Part shown: positions 7,825-17,126 of the stretch, one piece after another
Layout: each line of letters opens with the position of its first letter
Position numbering within the stretch: the first letter of the stretch is position 1
Assembly (NCBI GenBank): GCA_965231905.1
Contig: CBDDOO010000002.1
Coordinates: forward strand, 1,488,001 to 1,552,000
Direction: 5' to 3'
DNA length: 64,000 nt
Source: G963663315 sp965231905
GTDB lineage: Bacteria; Pseudomonadota; Gammaproteobacteria; Arenicellales; Poriferihabitantaceae
Translations under genes and position numbers: made by a program
Notes under the pieces: generated by a model
Seen by the model: only the letters and a program-made list of their open reading frames with translations
Told to the model about the DNA's origin: nothing
Databases searched by the model: none

Positions 7825-8820
7825 TTACTGGATCAGGGCCGACAGCTTTTCGCCGGCTGCGTCATTCACCCATTGCGACCAGACATCGGACTGCGTGGTG
7901 AGGAAATACACCGCCGCCTCCTCGGCCGAAGCGCTGTTTTCCTCCTGCCAGGCGAGCAGGCCGCTCATCAGATCAACACTGAAGCTTACACGACTCATGA
8001 GTTCGGCGACCTCCGGCTTCTGCTCGGCCAGATCCGCCGTGGCAACCGTCAAAACGGGCGCCGGCGGAAAATCCGAAACGCCGGGAGACGAGTTGTCCTT
8101 ATTCTGGTTGGCCGAGTGAATTTCGGTGTCGATATCGCCGATGGCCACCTTGGTCATCTTGTATTGACCCAGTACAGAGGTCGGCCCCCAGTAATAGCCG
8201 AACCACGGCTCCTGGTTTTCATAGGCCGCGGCAATCGACGTGGCCAGTGTCTCACCGGAACCATGATTGAAAACCTCGATTCCCGCGCCTTCCATATCCA
8301 GCGCCTTGACCAGGTTGTCGTTGACAATGCGGCAGCCCCAGCCATCGGGACAGTTATTGAAGCGCCCGCCAACCAGGTCGGGATTGGCCAGGACGCCTTC
8401 GATCGTGGCCAGTTCGGGGTTGGCTTCGGCAAGATACTCGGGAACCCACCAGCCTTCCAGTCCACCCGGCGCAATCACATCGGCCAGACGCGAGACCTTG
8501 CCCTCGGCCTCCAGCTTCGCATAGACATCGCCAGTCGAGTTCAGCCACAATTCGGTCACGATGTCCGGTTCGCCGTTCTCGGCCAGAGACGCGACCGACG
8601 TGGTCGTTGCGGACGGCACCTTCTCGATGGTGCAGCCATATCCCTGCTCCAGCAGGAACTTGGAGACTTCCGTGATGATCTGCGATGACGCCCAGTTCAT
8701 TTCAGTAATGGACACCTCACCGCAATCGGCGGCGTAAGAAGGGCCTGCCGCGGTCAGCATGGCGGCCGCCGCGATGCCCGTGAATCCGGTAACAATCTTG
8801 TGCATGGATCTTGGATACAT
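7825..8820 (-). CDS. proX: Glycine betaine/proline ABC importer, periplasmic binding protein
   Basis: 331-residue solute-binding protein with a signal peptide ending AAGPSYA before ADCGE, so secreted. The mature part matches the OpuAC/ProX fold, starting VSITEMNWASSQIITEVSKFLL and including the aromatic GYYWGPTS segment typical of betaine-cage proteins. ATG 8820 has GAGGAAAA a few bases upstream; ATG 8805 would give a shorter signal peptide. First gene of proXWV, divergent from fdhD. Confidence 0.92.
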   Translation of the reverse strand: MYPRSMHKIVTGFTGIAAAAMLTAAGPSYAADCGEVSITEMNWASSQIITEVSKFLLEQGYGCTIEKVPSATTTSVASLAENGEPDIVTELWLNSTGDVYAKLEAEGKVSRLADVIAPGGLEGWWVPEYLAEANPELATIEGVLANPDLVGGRFNNCPDGWGCRIVNDNLVKALDMEGAGIEVFNHGSGETLATSIAAAYENQEPWFGYYWGPTSVLGQYKMTKVAIGDIDTEIHSANQNKDNSSPGVSDFPPAPVLTVATADLAEQKPEVAELMSRVSFSVDLMSGLLAWQEENSASAEEAAVYFLTTQSDVWSQWVNDAAGEKLSALIQ

Positions 8821-8904
8821 TGGTTTTCCTCTATTGGATGATTATTTTGATAGCGGCTATTGTGACATATCCCCGGGCATTATTGAACCGTTGCCGTTCG
8901 TTTT

Positions 8905-9873
8905 GTGGTAGATTGCAGCGTTGTTACTGGTTCGAAGACTGTCCGCCGGATGAATTATCCAGGTATACCATTGATTGAAGACGGCAGCCCGATGATTGAG
9001 TTGGGGATGGCGGATATGGATGGTTCACTTCCGTTATTAAGCAATGAGGGGCGGGAAGGCATTTATCAGGTACGGTCCCGCAACCAGTATGGTGAAGAGC
9101 GGGAAATCAACATTGTCGGCGAGGCTCCCCTGACCATAAAGGTGGACGGCCAGGAGCTGGTCACGTTGATGACACTCGGAACCCATCCGGAAATGCTGGC
9201 GCTGGGATATTTGCGAAACCAGACCCTGTTTGAAAGTCCCCTGGACATCCAGTCCATACAGGTTGACTGGGAGCGTGAACTGGCTGAAGTGGTCACGATA
9301 GATGGACGCGGCGTACGCGGATTCGACACCGCCAGAAGAACCATCACCAGTGGCTGTGGTCAGGGCACGATACTGAGCTGTACCCTGGACAAACTGTATC
9401 AGCACAGGTTGCCGGATATTGAGATCAGGCAATCGGATATTTACAGGGTGTTGAAACAGGTCGCGAATTTCAACAAGGCTTATCGGGCCGCGGGTTCGGT
9501 GCATGGGTGCGGGCTGTGCAAGGACGGGGAGGTATTGACCTTTATCGAAGATGTCGGGCGTCATAACGCGATGGACACTATTTCCGGGGAAATGTGGCTG
9601 AAGTCAATACCCGGCAACGACAAGATATTCTATACCACGGGCAGGCTGACTTCGGAGATTGTGATGAAAGCGGCCCTGATGGGTATTCCGGTACTGGTTT
9701 CCCGCAACGGAACCACCAATATGGGCTATGATCTTGCGGTGGAACTGGGCGTGACCCTGATCGCCAGGGCGAAAAGTCGGCATTTTACCGCGCTCAACGC
9801 GGGAAACCTGATATTTGACGCCAGGCCGGAAAAAACCGGTAATCCGGTTCTGCCGGTATCGAAGACCCGATGA
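8905..9873 (+). CDS. fdhD: FdhD-family formate dehydrogenase accessory sulfurtransferase, single-cysteine variant
   Basis: FdhD passes sulfur from a desulfurase to the molybdenum cofactor of formate dehydrogenase. Family blocks seen: INIVGEAPLTIKVDG, EDVGRHNAMD, TTGRLTSEIVMKAALMGIPVLVS and a final region with ALNAGN. Where E. coli FdhD has a CxxC pair (C121, C124), this protein has SGCGQG, so only one cysteine (C151 from the first start); another CxxC, C202/C205, lies in VHGCGLC. At 322 residues it is longer than usual; internal ATGs at 8950 and 8992 are possible starts. No formate dehydrogenase is in the window. It ends 9 bases from the convergent ligase gene. Confidence 0.9.
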   Translation: MVDCSVVTGSKTVRRMNYPGIPLIEDGSPMIELGMADMDGSLPLLSNEGREGIYQVRSRNQYGEEREINIVGEAPLTIKVDGQELVTLMTLGTHPEMLALGYLRNQTLFESPLDIQSIQVDWERELAEVVTIDGRGVRGFDTARRTITSGCGQGTILSCTLDKLYQHRLPDIEIRQSDIYRVLKQVANFNKAYRAAGSVHGCGLCKDGEVLTFIEDVGRHNAMDTISGEMWLKSIPGNDKIFYTTGRLTSEIVMKAALMGIPVLVSRNGTTNMGYDLAVELGVTLIARAKSRHFTALNAGNLIFDARPEKTGNPVLPVSKTR

Positions 9874-9882
9874 CCCGCCCCG

Positions 9883-11262
9883 CTAAACGCTGAGCAGCAG
9901 GTGTTCTCTTTCCCAGGCGCTGATGACGTTCAGGAAGATATTGTACTCATGGTGTTTGACACTGCTGTACAACCGGATAAATTTCCCGCCGAGCATTTCA
10001 TGCAGGTCTTCGCATTTGAGCAGTTCATTGACCGCCTCCCTCAGGGTATGGGGCAGGGTAGTCGTCACCTCGCCGGCATCCCCTGAAACCGGCTGCTTCG
10101 GATCAATCCGGCGCTTCATTCCGAGGTAACCACAGGCCAGAGACGCCGCAATGGCGAGATACGGGTTGACATCCGCCCCCGCGATCCGGTTTTCCACCCT
10201 GCGCGCCTGGGGATTTGAAACCGGGACCCGCAATCCCGCGGTGCGGTTATCGTAGCCCCATTCGATATTGATCGGAGTGCCGAATTGGTCAGGCGCCAGC
10301 CGGCGGTAGGAATTGACGTTCGGAGCGATCAATGCCATTGCGGCTGGAAGATATTGTTGCAGCCCGCCTACATACCATCTGAATAATTCACTTTCCCCAC
10401 CGTCCCGGGCCGTGAAAACATTCGAGCCAGCGCTGTCGGTCAGGCTCTGATGCAGGTGCATGGCGCTGCCGGGTTGATTCTCCATCGGCGCGGCCATGAA
10501 GGTAGCATACATTTCATGGCGCAGGGCCACCTCCCGCATGCCCCGCTTGAACAGAAAAACCTGGTCAGCCAGTTCAAGGGCGTCGCCATGCAGCAGGTTG
10601 ATCTCCATTTGAGTCACCCCGGACTCATGGATCAGGGTCTCTATTCCGATGTCCTGGGTTTCACAATAGTCATACAGGTCCTCGAACAGCGGGTCGAACT
10701 CGTTGACCGCGTCAATGCTGAAGGACTGCCTCCCGGCTTCCGGTCGCCCGGACCGCCCGACCGGCGGCTCCAACGGGTAATCGGCGTCCGTGTTCCGTTT
10801 GACCAGGTAAAACTCTACTTCGGGAGCGACCACCGGCGTCCAGCCGTGTTCCTGATAGAAATTCAGAACCCTTCTCAATACCTGCCTGGGAGAAACCTCC
10901 ACCGGTGTCCCGTCAAAATGATAACAGTCGTGAATGATGACCGCGGTGGGGTCGCTGGCAAACGGGACCGGCCGAACCGTGGATGGATCCGGTTTCAGGA
11001 ATACATCGCCGTCCGCCTCATCGAGCACATCCCATTCATCGGGGAAATCACCATTCACGGTTTGTCCGAAAATGCTTTCCGGCAAGCGCAGCCCGACATC
11101 TTCCTGATATTTTCTGGCCGGCAGGATTTTCCCTTTTGCGGCGCCGGTCATATCCGGGATGACCGCTTCAATCTCTTCGATGTGGTTACTGTCGAGCCAG
11201 TTTCGCAGGTCAGCGGGGAGCTTGCCCCTGGCCTTGTTTTCTACAGGAATATCGGATGACAT
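9883..11262 (-). CDS. Glutamine synthetase family ligase, gamma-glutamylputrescine synthetase-like
   Basis: 459-residue ATP-dependent ligase of the glutamine synthetase fold. Metal and glutamate-binding motifs are present: PEVEFYL, ESGVTQMEINL, HLHQSL, and the PNVNSYRRLAPDQFG to WGYDNRTAGLRVP block. The spacing and GxDNRTAGLRVP wording fit the PuuA/GlnA3-like branch that glutamylates putrescine or other amines rather than housekeeping GlnA; no adenylylation-site tyrosine motif of GlnA is visible. It could act with the ureohydrolase at 3181-4164 in amine breakdown, but the two are not adjacent. Exact amine substrate is unknown. Confidence 0.87.
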   Translation of the reverse strand: MSSDIPVENKARGKLPADLRNWLDSNHIEEIEAVIPDMTGAAKGKILPARKYQEDVGLRLPESIFGQTVNGDFPDEWDVLDEADGDVFLKPDPSTVRPVPFASDPTAVIIHDCYHFDGTPVEVSPRQVLRRVLNFYQEHGWTPVVAPEVEFYLVKRNTDADYPLEPPVGRSGRPEAGRQSFSIDAVNEFDPLFEDLYDYCETQDIGIETLIHESGVTQMEINLLHGDALELADQVFLFKRGMREVALRHEMYATFMAAPMENQPGSAMHLHQSLTDSAGSNVFTARDGGESELFRWYVGGLQQYLPAAMALIAPNVNSYRRLAPDQFGTPINIEWGYDNRTAGLRVPVSNPQARRVENRIAGADVNPYLAIAASLACGYLGMKRRIDPKQPVSGDAGEVTTTLPHTLREAVNELLKCEDLHEMLGGKFIRLYSSVKHHEYNIFLNVISAWEREHLLLSV

Positions 11263-11402
11263 TTTCAGCGCTCGAATAAGGATACGGGCGTATTGTACTA
11301 CCGATTCCAGGTCTGTGGCCCTGGTTTCGTTCCGGTTTGACAGACCCGTCCGGCGGTGCGCATACTCTGGATTTCCATTCGTTGCGGGGGACGGTTCCGG
11401 TC

Positions 11403-12374
11403 GTGAACAATCAAGAGGGGCGGGGCGGTCATGCCCGGGGCCGGGTCAAAATCAGAACAGCCGGGCCCGATGAACAGGGCCAGAGGGTGGATAACTTCCT
11501 GATCCGGCATTTGAAAGGGGTTCCGAAATCCCGTATCTATAAAGCCGTGAGAAGTGGCGAGGTCCGGGTCAATGGCTCCAGGGTCAAAGTATCGCGCAAA
11601 CTGGTCGAGGGTGACAAGCTCAGAATTCCTCCATTGCGGATGAGCCAGGATAAAGACCGGGTTGTTATCCCTCCGAAACTGCTGGAGAGCCTCCCGGTTG
11701 TCTTCGAGGACGAGCATCTGATGGTGGTCGACAAACCCTCCGGACTGGCTGTACATGGTGGTTCCGGCTTGCCGTTCGGATTGATTGAGGCGATCCGTCA
11801 ACTCCGCCCCGGACTGCCCTTTATCGAGCTTGCGCATCGGCTGGACCGGGAAACGTCGGGCTGTTTGATGCTGGCCAAATCCAGGAAGGCGCTGCTGGCG
11901 ATACAATCGCAATTCGGCGTCGAACGCCCGGCTGAGAAAACCTATCTGGCCCTGGTCGAAGGAGATTGGGCTGTGACAGATCAGCGAATTGATTTTCCCT
12001 TGTCGAGATTGGGCGATAGCGAACTGAAAAAAATCAGGGTTGACCCGAATGGCTACAGAGCGGTCAGCGTGGTTTCCACCGTTTCCCGGTATACGGAGGG
12101 AACCCTGGTCCGGATTGAACTGAAAACCGGGAGGATGCACCAGGCGCGGGCACACTGCGCCGCGGCGGGGCATCCTGTCGCCGGTGACCGTATTTATGGT
12201 AACCGCGATTTCAACCGGGCAACGCGGAAATCGGGATTGGGTCGTCTGTTTCTTCATGCCCGTTCCCTTTCCATCGCGCACCCGGATTCGGGCAGGGGGC
12301 TCCGTTTCGATGCGCCTTTGCCGGAACCGTTGAACGCGGTACTGAAAAGACTCCATGCCAGGGGGCGCACTTGA
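11403..12374 (+). CDS. rluC: 23S rRNA pseudouridine synthase RluC
   Basis: Converts uridines 955, 2504 and 2580 (E. coli numbering) of 23S rRNA to pseudouridine. An N-terminal S4-like RNA-binding region (GQRVDNFLIRHLKGVPKSRIYKAV split) is followed by the catalytic domain with the HRLDRETSG aspartate motif and the KTGRMHQARAH block. The GTG at 11403 gives 323 residues, close to E. coli RluC (319); an in-frame ATG at 11337 would add 22 residues with no family resemblance. Divergent from the ligase gene at 11262 and followed after 42 bases by ftsK. Confidence 0.92.
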   Translation: MNNQEGRGGHARGRVKIRTAGPDEQGQRVDNFLIRHLKGVPKSRIYKAVRSGEVRVNGSRVKVSRKLVEGDKLRIPPLRMSQDKDRVVIPPKLLESLPVVFEDEHLMVVDKPSGLAVHGGSGLPFGLIEAIRQLRPGLPFIELAHRLDRETSGCLMLAKSRKALLAIQSQFGVERPAEKTYLALVEGDWAVTDQRIDFPLSRLGDSELKKIRVDPNGYRAVSVVSTVSRYTEGTLVRIELKTGRMHQARAHCAAAGHPVAGDRIYGNRDFNRATRKSGLGRLFLHARSLSIAHPDSGRGLRFDAPLPEPLNAVLKRLHARGRT

Positions 12375-12416
12375 TGCTAAAATCCGCATCCATCCAATCC
12401 GATTGATGATCCTCTG

Positions 12417-14753
12417 GTGACCAAAGCCCGAAAAAAAATCCTGAAAGCGCTGAAATCCAGTCCGGGTTTCCCGAAAAACCTCCGGCCCATGTTGCGGGAA
12501 GCCGGGATCATCGCTCTTGTAATATTGATTGGATATTTGTTTATTTCCCTGTTCACCTGGTCTCCCGTGGACCCCGGACCTACGCATACCGGCAGCGCAA
12601 AGGAAATCGTAAACACCGGAGGCAGGGTGGGCGCCTGGATTTCCGACCTGCTGTTTACCGTGTTCGGGCGGATGTCCTGGCTGTTCCTGGTACTTGTATG
12701 CGTCACGATATGGCGCGGATACAGGGAACGGTTTCTGGACAGGGAAACGAATTTCAGATATTTCCTGACGATTTTCGGATTTGCGGCGGCAATGACAGGC
12801 GCCTGTGTTCTGGAGCAGATTTATTTCCCGATCCACGATTCTGCAATCCATTTCAACGCAGGCGGAATCATCGGTCAATACGGGGGGCAGGCGCTTCAGT
12901 TGAATTTCGGAACCATTGGCGCCACGGTGATTCTGATCGGTCTGCTGATCACCGGGATTACGCTGGTCGGACACGTTTCCTGGTTTAGCCTGATGGACCG
13001 TACCGGCTACCGGACTTTCGTCATTGCAGGCTGGGTCAGGCAGAAAACCGAAGGCCTGCTGGATGACAGGAAGCGTGAAAAGACTGAAAAGACTGACAGG
13101 GCGAGAAAGCCCACGGCGAGAAAACTCACCGCTAAAAAGTCGGAATCGAAGCCTCCTTCGATACAACAGCCGAAGATAGAACCCCGGATGCAGGGGATGC
13201 GGGACACCGGACAGGATGAACCCGGACAGCCGGAAAGCCCACCCGATTCGCGGGAACAGAAAGGCGGCGGTGGTGGCGCGTTACCCGAATTATCGTTGCT
13301 GGACCCGGTGATTGCGGACGGCAGAGGGTATTCCCCGGAAGCTCTGGAGACGATGTCCGGATTGCTGATACAGAAGCTGAAAGACTTCAATGTCGATATT
13401 ACCGTGGAGGCGGTCTGCCCCGGACCAGTCATCACGCGGTTCGAGATCGAACCCGCCGCCGGCATCAAGGCGAGCCAGATTGTGGGGTTGTCCCGGGACC
13501 TGGCGCGTTCCCTGTCAGTCGCCAGTGTCCGGGTGGTCGAGAACATTCCGGGCAAGTCGACCGTTGGTATTGAGGTTCCGAACGAACACAGGGAAGTCGT
13601 GCGCCTGATAGAGGGCTTGTCTTCAAAAGAATACGAAAGCAGCGCTTCACCGCTGACACTGGTTCTGGGTAAGGATATCGCCGGCAATCCGGTGATTTCC
13701 GATCTGGCTACCATGCCGCACCTGTTGATTGCGGGGACTACCGGGTCGGGAAAATCGGTCTGCGTCAACGCCCTGATTCTGAGCCTGATCTATAAGTCCA
13801 CTCCCGAGCAGGTGCGGATGATCATGGTGGACCCGAAGTTTCTTGAGCTGTCTGTCTATGACGGGATTCCCCATTTACTGACCCCGGTCGTGACGGACAT
13901 GAACAAGGCGGCGAACGCGCTGCGCTGGTGCATTGTCGAGATGGATCGCCGGTTTCGGTTGATGGCGGAGATTTCTGTGAGGAATATCGCCGGGTTCAAC
14001 CGGAAAGTGGAGGCCGCGGCCAATGCCGGCAGCCCGCTGGTCAATCCGCTTGCGGACGCGCTCGATACTGCCGCGCCGGAGGTACTGGAGGCATTACCCT
14101 GTATTGTCGTTATCGTCGATGAACTGGCGGACCTGATGATGGTGGCGGGCAAAAAAATCGAGGAAATCATTATCCGCATCGCGCAGCGCGCCCGGGCCGC
14201 GGGCATCCACCTGGTACTCGCGACCCAGCGCCCTTCGGTGGATGTGGTGACCGGCCTGATCAAGGCGAATGTGCCGGCCAGGATGGCGTTCCAGGTTTCA
14301 TCGCGCGTCGATTCCAGAACCGTGCTGGATCAGATGGGCGCCGAGCAGCTCCTGGGGCAGGGCGATATGTTGTTTCTACCCCCCGGCACGGGGGTTGCCC
14401 AGCGGGTTCATAGCTCTTTTGTCTCGGATGGGGAGGTCGCGAAGATTGTGGCGGATCTGAAAAAACTGGGACAGCCCGTTTATGATGAGGAGATCACAGA
14501 AAGCGTCCCGGATAACGGCGCTCCGGGCGCCGCCGTGGACGGGGAAGGGGAGGAAGACCCGCTGTATGACGAGGCCGTTCGTTTCGTCACGCAAAGTGGA
14601 AAGGCCTCCATTTCTTCCGTGCAGCGAGCCTTGCGGGTGGGTTACAATCGCGCGGCCAGAATGATCGAAACCATGGAGCGAAGCGAAGTGGTATCGCCGT
14701 CGGTCAACGGTAAACGGGAGGTACTCGCTCCCGCGCCGCCTGAAATTGAGTGA
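12417..14753 (+). CDS. ftsK: DNA translocase FtsK
   Basis: Septum-bound dsDNA pump that clears and resolves chromosome termini at division. GTG start, 778 residues. Four membrane segments lie in the first about 185 residues, then a short charged and proline-rich linker (about 205-285). The RecA-like motor has Walker A GTTGSGKS at 440-447 and Walker B IVVIVDELADLMM, and a C-terminal gamma winged helix (about 710-775, ALRVGYNRAARMIE) binds KOPS sites. The linker is much shorter than in E. coli FtsK, like SpoIIIE or Pseudomonas FtsK. Followed by lolA after 12 bases. Confidence 0.96.
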   Translation: MTKARKKILKALKSSPGFPKNLRPMLREAGIIALVILIGYLFISLFTWSPVDPGPTHTGSAKEIVNTGGRVGAWISDLLFTVFGRMSWLFLVLVCVTIWRGYRERFLDRETNFRYFLTIFGFAAAMTGACVLEQIYFPIHDSAIHFNAGGIIGQYGGQALQLNFGTIGATVILIGLLITGITLVGHVSWFSLMDRTGYRTFVIAGWVRQKTEGLLDDRKREKTEKTDRARKPTARKLTAKKSESKPPSIQQPKIEPRMQGMRDTGQDEPGQPESPPDSREQKGGGGGALPELSLLDPVIADGRGYSPEALETMSGLLIQKLKDFNVDITVEAVCPGPVITRFEIEPAAGIKASQIVGLSRDLARSLSVASVRVVENIPGKSTVGIEVPNEHREVVRLIEGLSSKEYESSASPLTLVLGKDIAGNPVISDLATMPHLLIAGTTGSGKSVCVNALILSLIYKSTPEQVRMIMVDPKFLELSVYDGIPHLLTPVVTDMNKAANALRWCIVEMDRRFRLMAEISVRNIAGFNRKVEAAANAGSPLVNPLADALDTAAPEVLEALPCIVVIVDELADLMMVAGKKIEEIIIRIAQRARAAGIHLVLATQRPSVDVVTGLIKANVPARMAFQVSSRVDSRTVLDQMGAEQLLGQGDMLFLPPGTGVAQRVHSSFVSDGEVAKIVADLKKLGQPVYDEEITESVPDNGAPGAAVDGEGEEDPLYDEAVRFVTQSGKASISSVQRALRVGYNRAARMIETMERSEVVSPSVNGKREVLAPAPPEIE

Positions 14754-14765
14754 ATCGGAAAACCC

Positions 14766-15401
14766 ATGAAAAAATCAATCCTGAACCTGCTGTCGGGCAT
14801 CGCCTGGTCGGTATTGCTGACGACGACCGTCTCCGCCGGCTCCGGAACTGAGTCGTTGACGCGGTTTTTTGATGAGGTCCGGTCGTTCAAGGCGCGCTTC
14901 GGCCAGGTTGTCCTGGATGAATCGCTGACCGAAATCAATGACGGCCAGGGCACGGTATGGGTGCAAAGACCCGGTCGGTTCCGATGGAACTATGAGCTTC
15001 CCGAAGCCCAGGAAATTGTCGGCGACGGTGAAAACGTATGGGTATATGACGTTGAGCTTGAGCAGGTCACGGTACAGAGCCAGACCCTGGCGCTGGGAAC
15101 GTCTCCGGCCCTGTTATTGTCAGAGTCGGGAGATATTGAAAAGAGCCATATTATTGAAGAGATTGGCGCCCAGGGGCGGTTTGACTGGGTCAATCTGATC
15201 CCGAAAGACCCGGAAAGCGAATTCCGGGAAATCCGGGTCGGATTCGAGGACAACCGTTTGCGCCTGATGGAATTGCTGGACAACCTGGGGCAGAGAACCC
15301 GGATCAGTTTCGTGGACCTGAAGGAAAACGAACCCATCCCGGAGAGTGTTTTCAATTTTGTTCCTCCGGACGGTGTGGACATCATGGATAGCGCCGAATA
15401 G
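14766..15401 (+). CDS. lolA: Outer-membrane lipoprotein carrier protein LolA
   Basis: Periplasmic chaperone that ferries lipoproteins from LolCDE to LolB at the outer membrane. 211 residues with a Sec signal peptide ending TTTVSA. The mature part has FKARFGQVVLDE, GTVWVQRPGRFRWNY and ENVWVYDVELEQVTV, the usual LolA beta-barrel motifs. The position directly after ftsK is the conserved gammaproteobacterial arrangement. Stop codon is 3 bases from crcB, so the two are probably co-translated. Confidence 0.95.
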   Translation: MKKSILNLLSGIAWSVLLTTTVSAGSGTESLTRFFDEVRSFKARFGQVVLDESLTEINDGQGTVWVQRPGRFRWNYELPEAQEIVGDGENVWVYDVELEQVTVQSQTLALGTSPALLLSESGDIEKSHIIEEIGAQGRFDWVNLIPKDPESEFREIRVGFEDNRLRLMELLDNLGQRTRISFVDLKENEPIPESVFNFVPPDGVDIMDSAE

Positions 15402-15404
15402 TCC

Positions 15405-15788
15405 ATGCACTGGCTGTTAATCGCCTCAGGCGGCGCTCTCGGTTCGGTTGCCCGATTCTGGCTGTCGATGACTGTCCAGCATCGGTTTTTATCCTCAGGG
15501 TTCCCGATTGGCACCTTGTCAGTCAATATCCTGGGCTCCCTGCTGGTCGGCTTCTGCTATGCGGTGATCTCCGGGCGTTTTGCGGACAACGAGCTTCTTC
15601 GAGCTTTTTTCATTTTCGGGATACTCGGCGGCTTCACTACATTTTCGACTTTTTCGCTGGAAACCGTTGATCTTGCGCAGTCGGGCTTTTGGTTCAAGGC
15701 ATTGTTGAATATAATCGCCAGTGTATTGACATGCGTAGCCGCTGCCGCCGCAGGCGTGGCGGTCGGGCGGTTTTTCGCCGCCTCCTGA
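15405..15788 (+). CDS. crcB: Fluoride channel CrcB/FluC
   Basis: Small inner-membrane protein that exports fluoride as a dual-topology dimer. 127 residues, four membrane segments, with the family signatures GGALGSVARFWL near the start, GTLSVNILGS and GGFTTFSTFSLE. No fluoride riboswitch could sit in the 3-base gap after lolA, so expression must follow the ftsK-lolA transcript. Confidence 0.95.
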   Translation: MHWLLIASGGALGSVARFWLSMTVQHRFLSSGFPIGTLSVNILGSLLVGFCYAVISGRFADNELLRAFFIFGILGGFTTFSTFSLETVDLAQSGFWFKALLNIIASVLTCVAAAAAGVAVGRFFAAS

Positions 15789-15821
15789 ATCCCGGGCTTT
15801 TTCTATCGGACTTGAAGAACC

Positions 15822-17105
15822 ATGCTGGACCCGCAATTACTGAAGCGCAATATTGACCAACTGGCCGAGAAGCTGCGGGTCCGGGGATATATCCTGGATA
15901 CAGATTACTACCAGAGTCTTGAGAAACAGCGTAAATCGCTGCAAAGTGAAATCGAAAGCCTGCAAGAGCAAAGGAACCGGATATCGAAACAAATCGGGAT
16001 CGCCAAAGCCGAAGGCCGGGAGATTCAACCGATTCTGGATTCTGTGGACGACCTCGGCGGACAACTGAAGGACCAGAAAACCGGGCTTGGCGACATTCAG
16101 CGCAAGCTGTCGGCGTTGCTCAGCGAAATTCCGAACGTAGCCGATGAGAGTGTGCCGGTAGGCCGCGATGAACAGGACAATGTCGAGGTCCGGCGATGGG
16201 GCGCTCCCCGGTCATTCGATTTCCCGGTTCAGGATCATGTCGCCCTGGGTGAAAGCCTCAATCTTATGGATTATGAAACCGCGTCGAAACTGGCGGGGTC
16301 AAGATTTGTCGTGATGACCGGCGCTCTGGCGAGACTGCATCGGGCGCTGGCCCAATTCATGCTGGATTTCCATGTTCGTGAACACGGTTATATCGAAGTC
16401 AACGTGCCATTGCTGGTCAATCAACAGGCCCTGTTCGGCACCGGGCAGTTGCCCAAGTTTGAAGAAGACCAGTTTTGCACTGCCGACAGTCCGGCGTACT
16501 ACCTGATACCGACCGCCGAAGTGCCCTTGACCAATCTGGTGGCCGACCGGATTCTGGACGCTGATTCGCTGCCGCTCCGGTTCGTTGCCCATACTCCCTG
16601 TTTTCGCAGAGAGGCCGGTTCCTACGGCAAGGATACCCGGGGCATGATTCGACAACATCAGTTTGAAAAGGTCGAAATGGTGCATATTACAAGGCCCGAC
16701 CAATCCTGGCTGGCGCTGGATCAAATGACCGGCCATGCCGAAGCCATCCTGCAGGCGCTGGAGCTACCTTACCGGGTGATCACCCTGTGCACCGGAGATA
16801 TGGGTTTCGCAGCCGCCAAGACCTTTGATCTGGAGGTATGGATTCCAGGCCAGAATCAATACCGCGAAATATCATCGTGCAGTAATGTCGGAGACTTCCA
16901 GGCGCGCCGGATGAAGGCGCGCTGGCGCAATCCGGCTACCGGGAAACCCGAACCGGCGCATACCCTGAACGGTTCCGGAGTCGCGGTGGGTCGCGCCCTG
17001 GTCGCCGTAATGGAGAATTACCAGAATGCCGATGGCAGCATTTCCATCCCGGATGCCCTGATGCCCTGGATGGGCGGCGTTGACCGAATCACGCAGGTTG
17101 CCTGA
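15822..17105 (+). CDS. serS: Seryl-tRNA synthetase
   Basis: Class II synthetase charging tRNA-Ser (and tRNA-Sec). 427 residues: an N-terminal coiled-coil arm (about residues 30-100, rich in K/E/Q) grips the long tRNA variable arm; the catalytic domain has motif 2 FRREAGSYGKDTRG and motif 3 NGSGVAVGRALVAVMENYQ. ATG start 33 bases after crcB. No T-box or similar leader is seen. Confidence 0.97.
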   Translation: MLDPQLLKRNIDQLAEKLRVRGYILDTDYYQSLEKQRKSLQSEIESLQEQRNRISKQIGIAKAEGREIQPILDSVDDLGGQLKDQKTGLGDIQRKLSALLSEIPNVADESVPVGRDEQDNVEVRRWGAPRSFDFPVQDHVALGESLNLMDYETASKLAGSRFVVMTGALARLHRALAQFMLDFHVREHGYIEVNVPLLVNQQALFGTGQLPKFEEDQFCTADSPAYYLIPTAEVPLTNLVADRILDADSLPLRFVAHTPCFRREAGSYGKDTRGMIRQHQFEKVEMVHITRPDQSWLALDQMTGHAEAILQALELPYRVITLCTGDMGFAAAKTFDLEVWIPGQNQYREISSCSNVGDFQARRMKARWRNPATGKPEPAHTLNGSGVAVGRALVAVMENYQNADGSISIPDALMPWMGGVDRITQVA

Positions 17106-17126
17106 GCGGGTTGTCCGGAAGGAGGC

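Noticed and set aside
8905..8950. GGTTCGAAG, resembling a tRNA T-loop
   Set aside because: No acceptor or anticodon stems can be formed around it, and it lies at the start of fdhD.
11298..13166. 622-residue open frame on the minus strand across rluC and ftsK
   Set aside because: It lies antisense to two clear genes with intact motifs. Its composition is glutamine/arginine/proline-rich with no recognisable domain. Such frames arise from codon bias in GC-rich genes.
15402..15404. Fluoride riboswitch controlling crcB
   Set aside because: Only three bases separate lolA and crcB, leaving no room for the aptamer.
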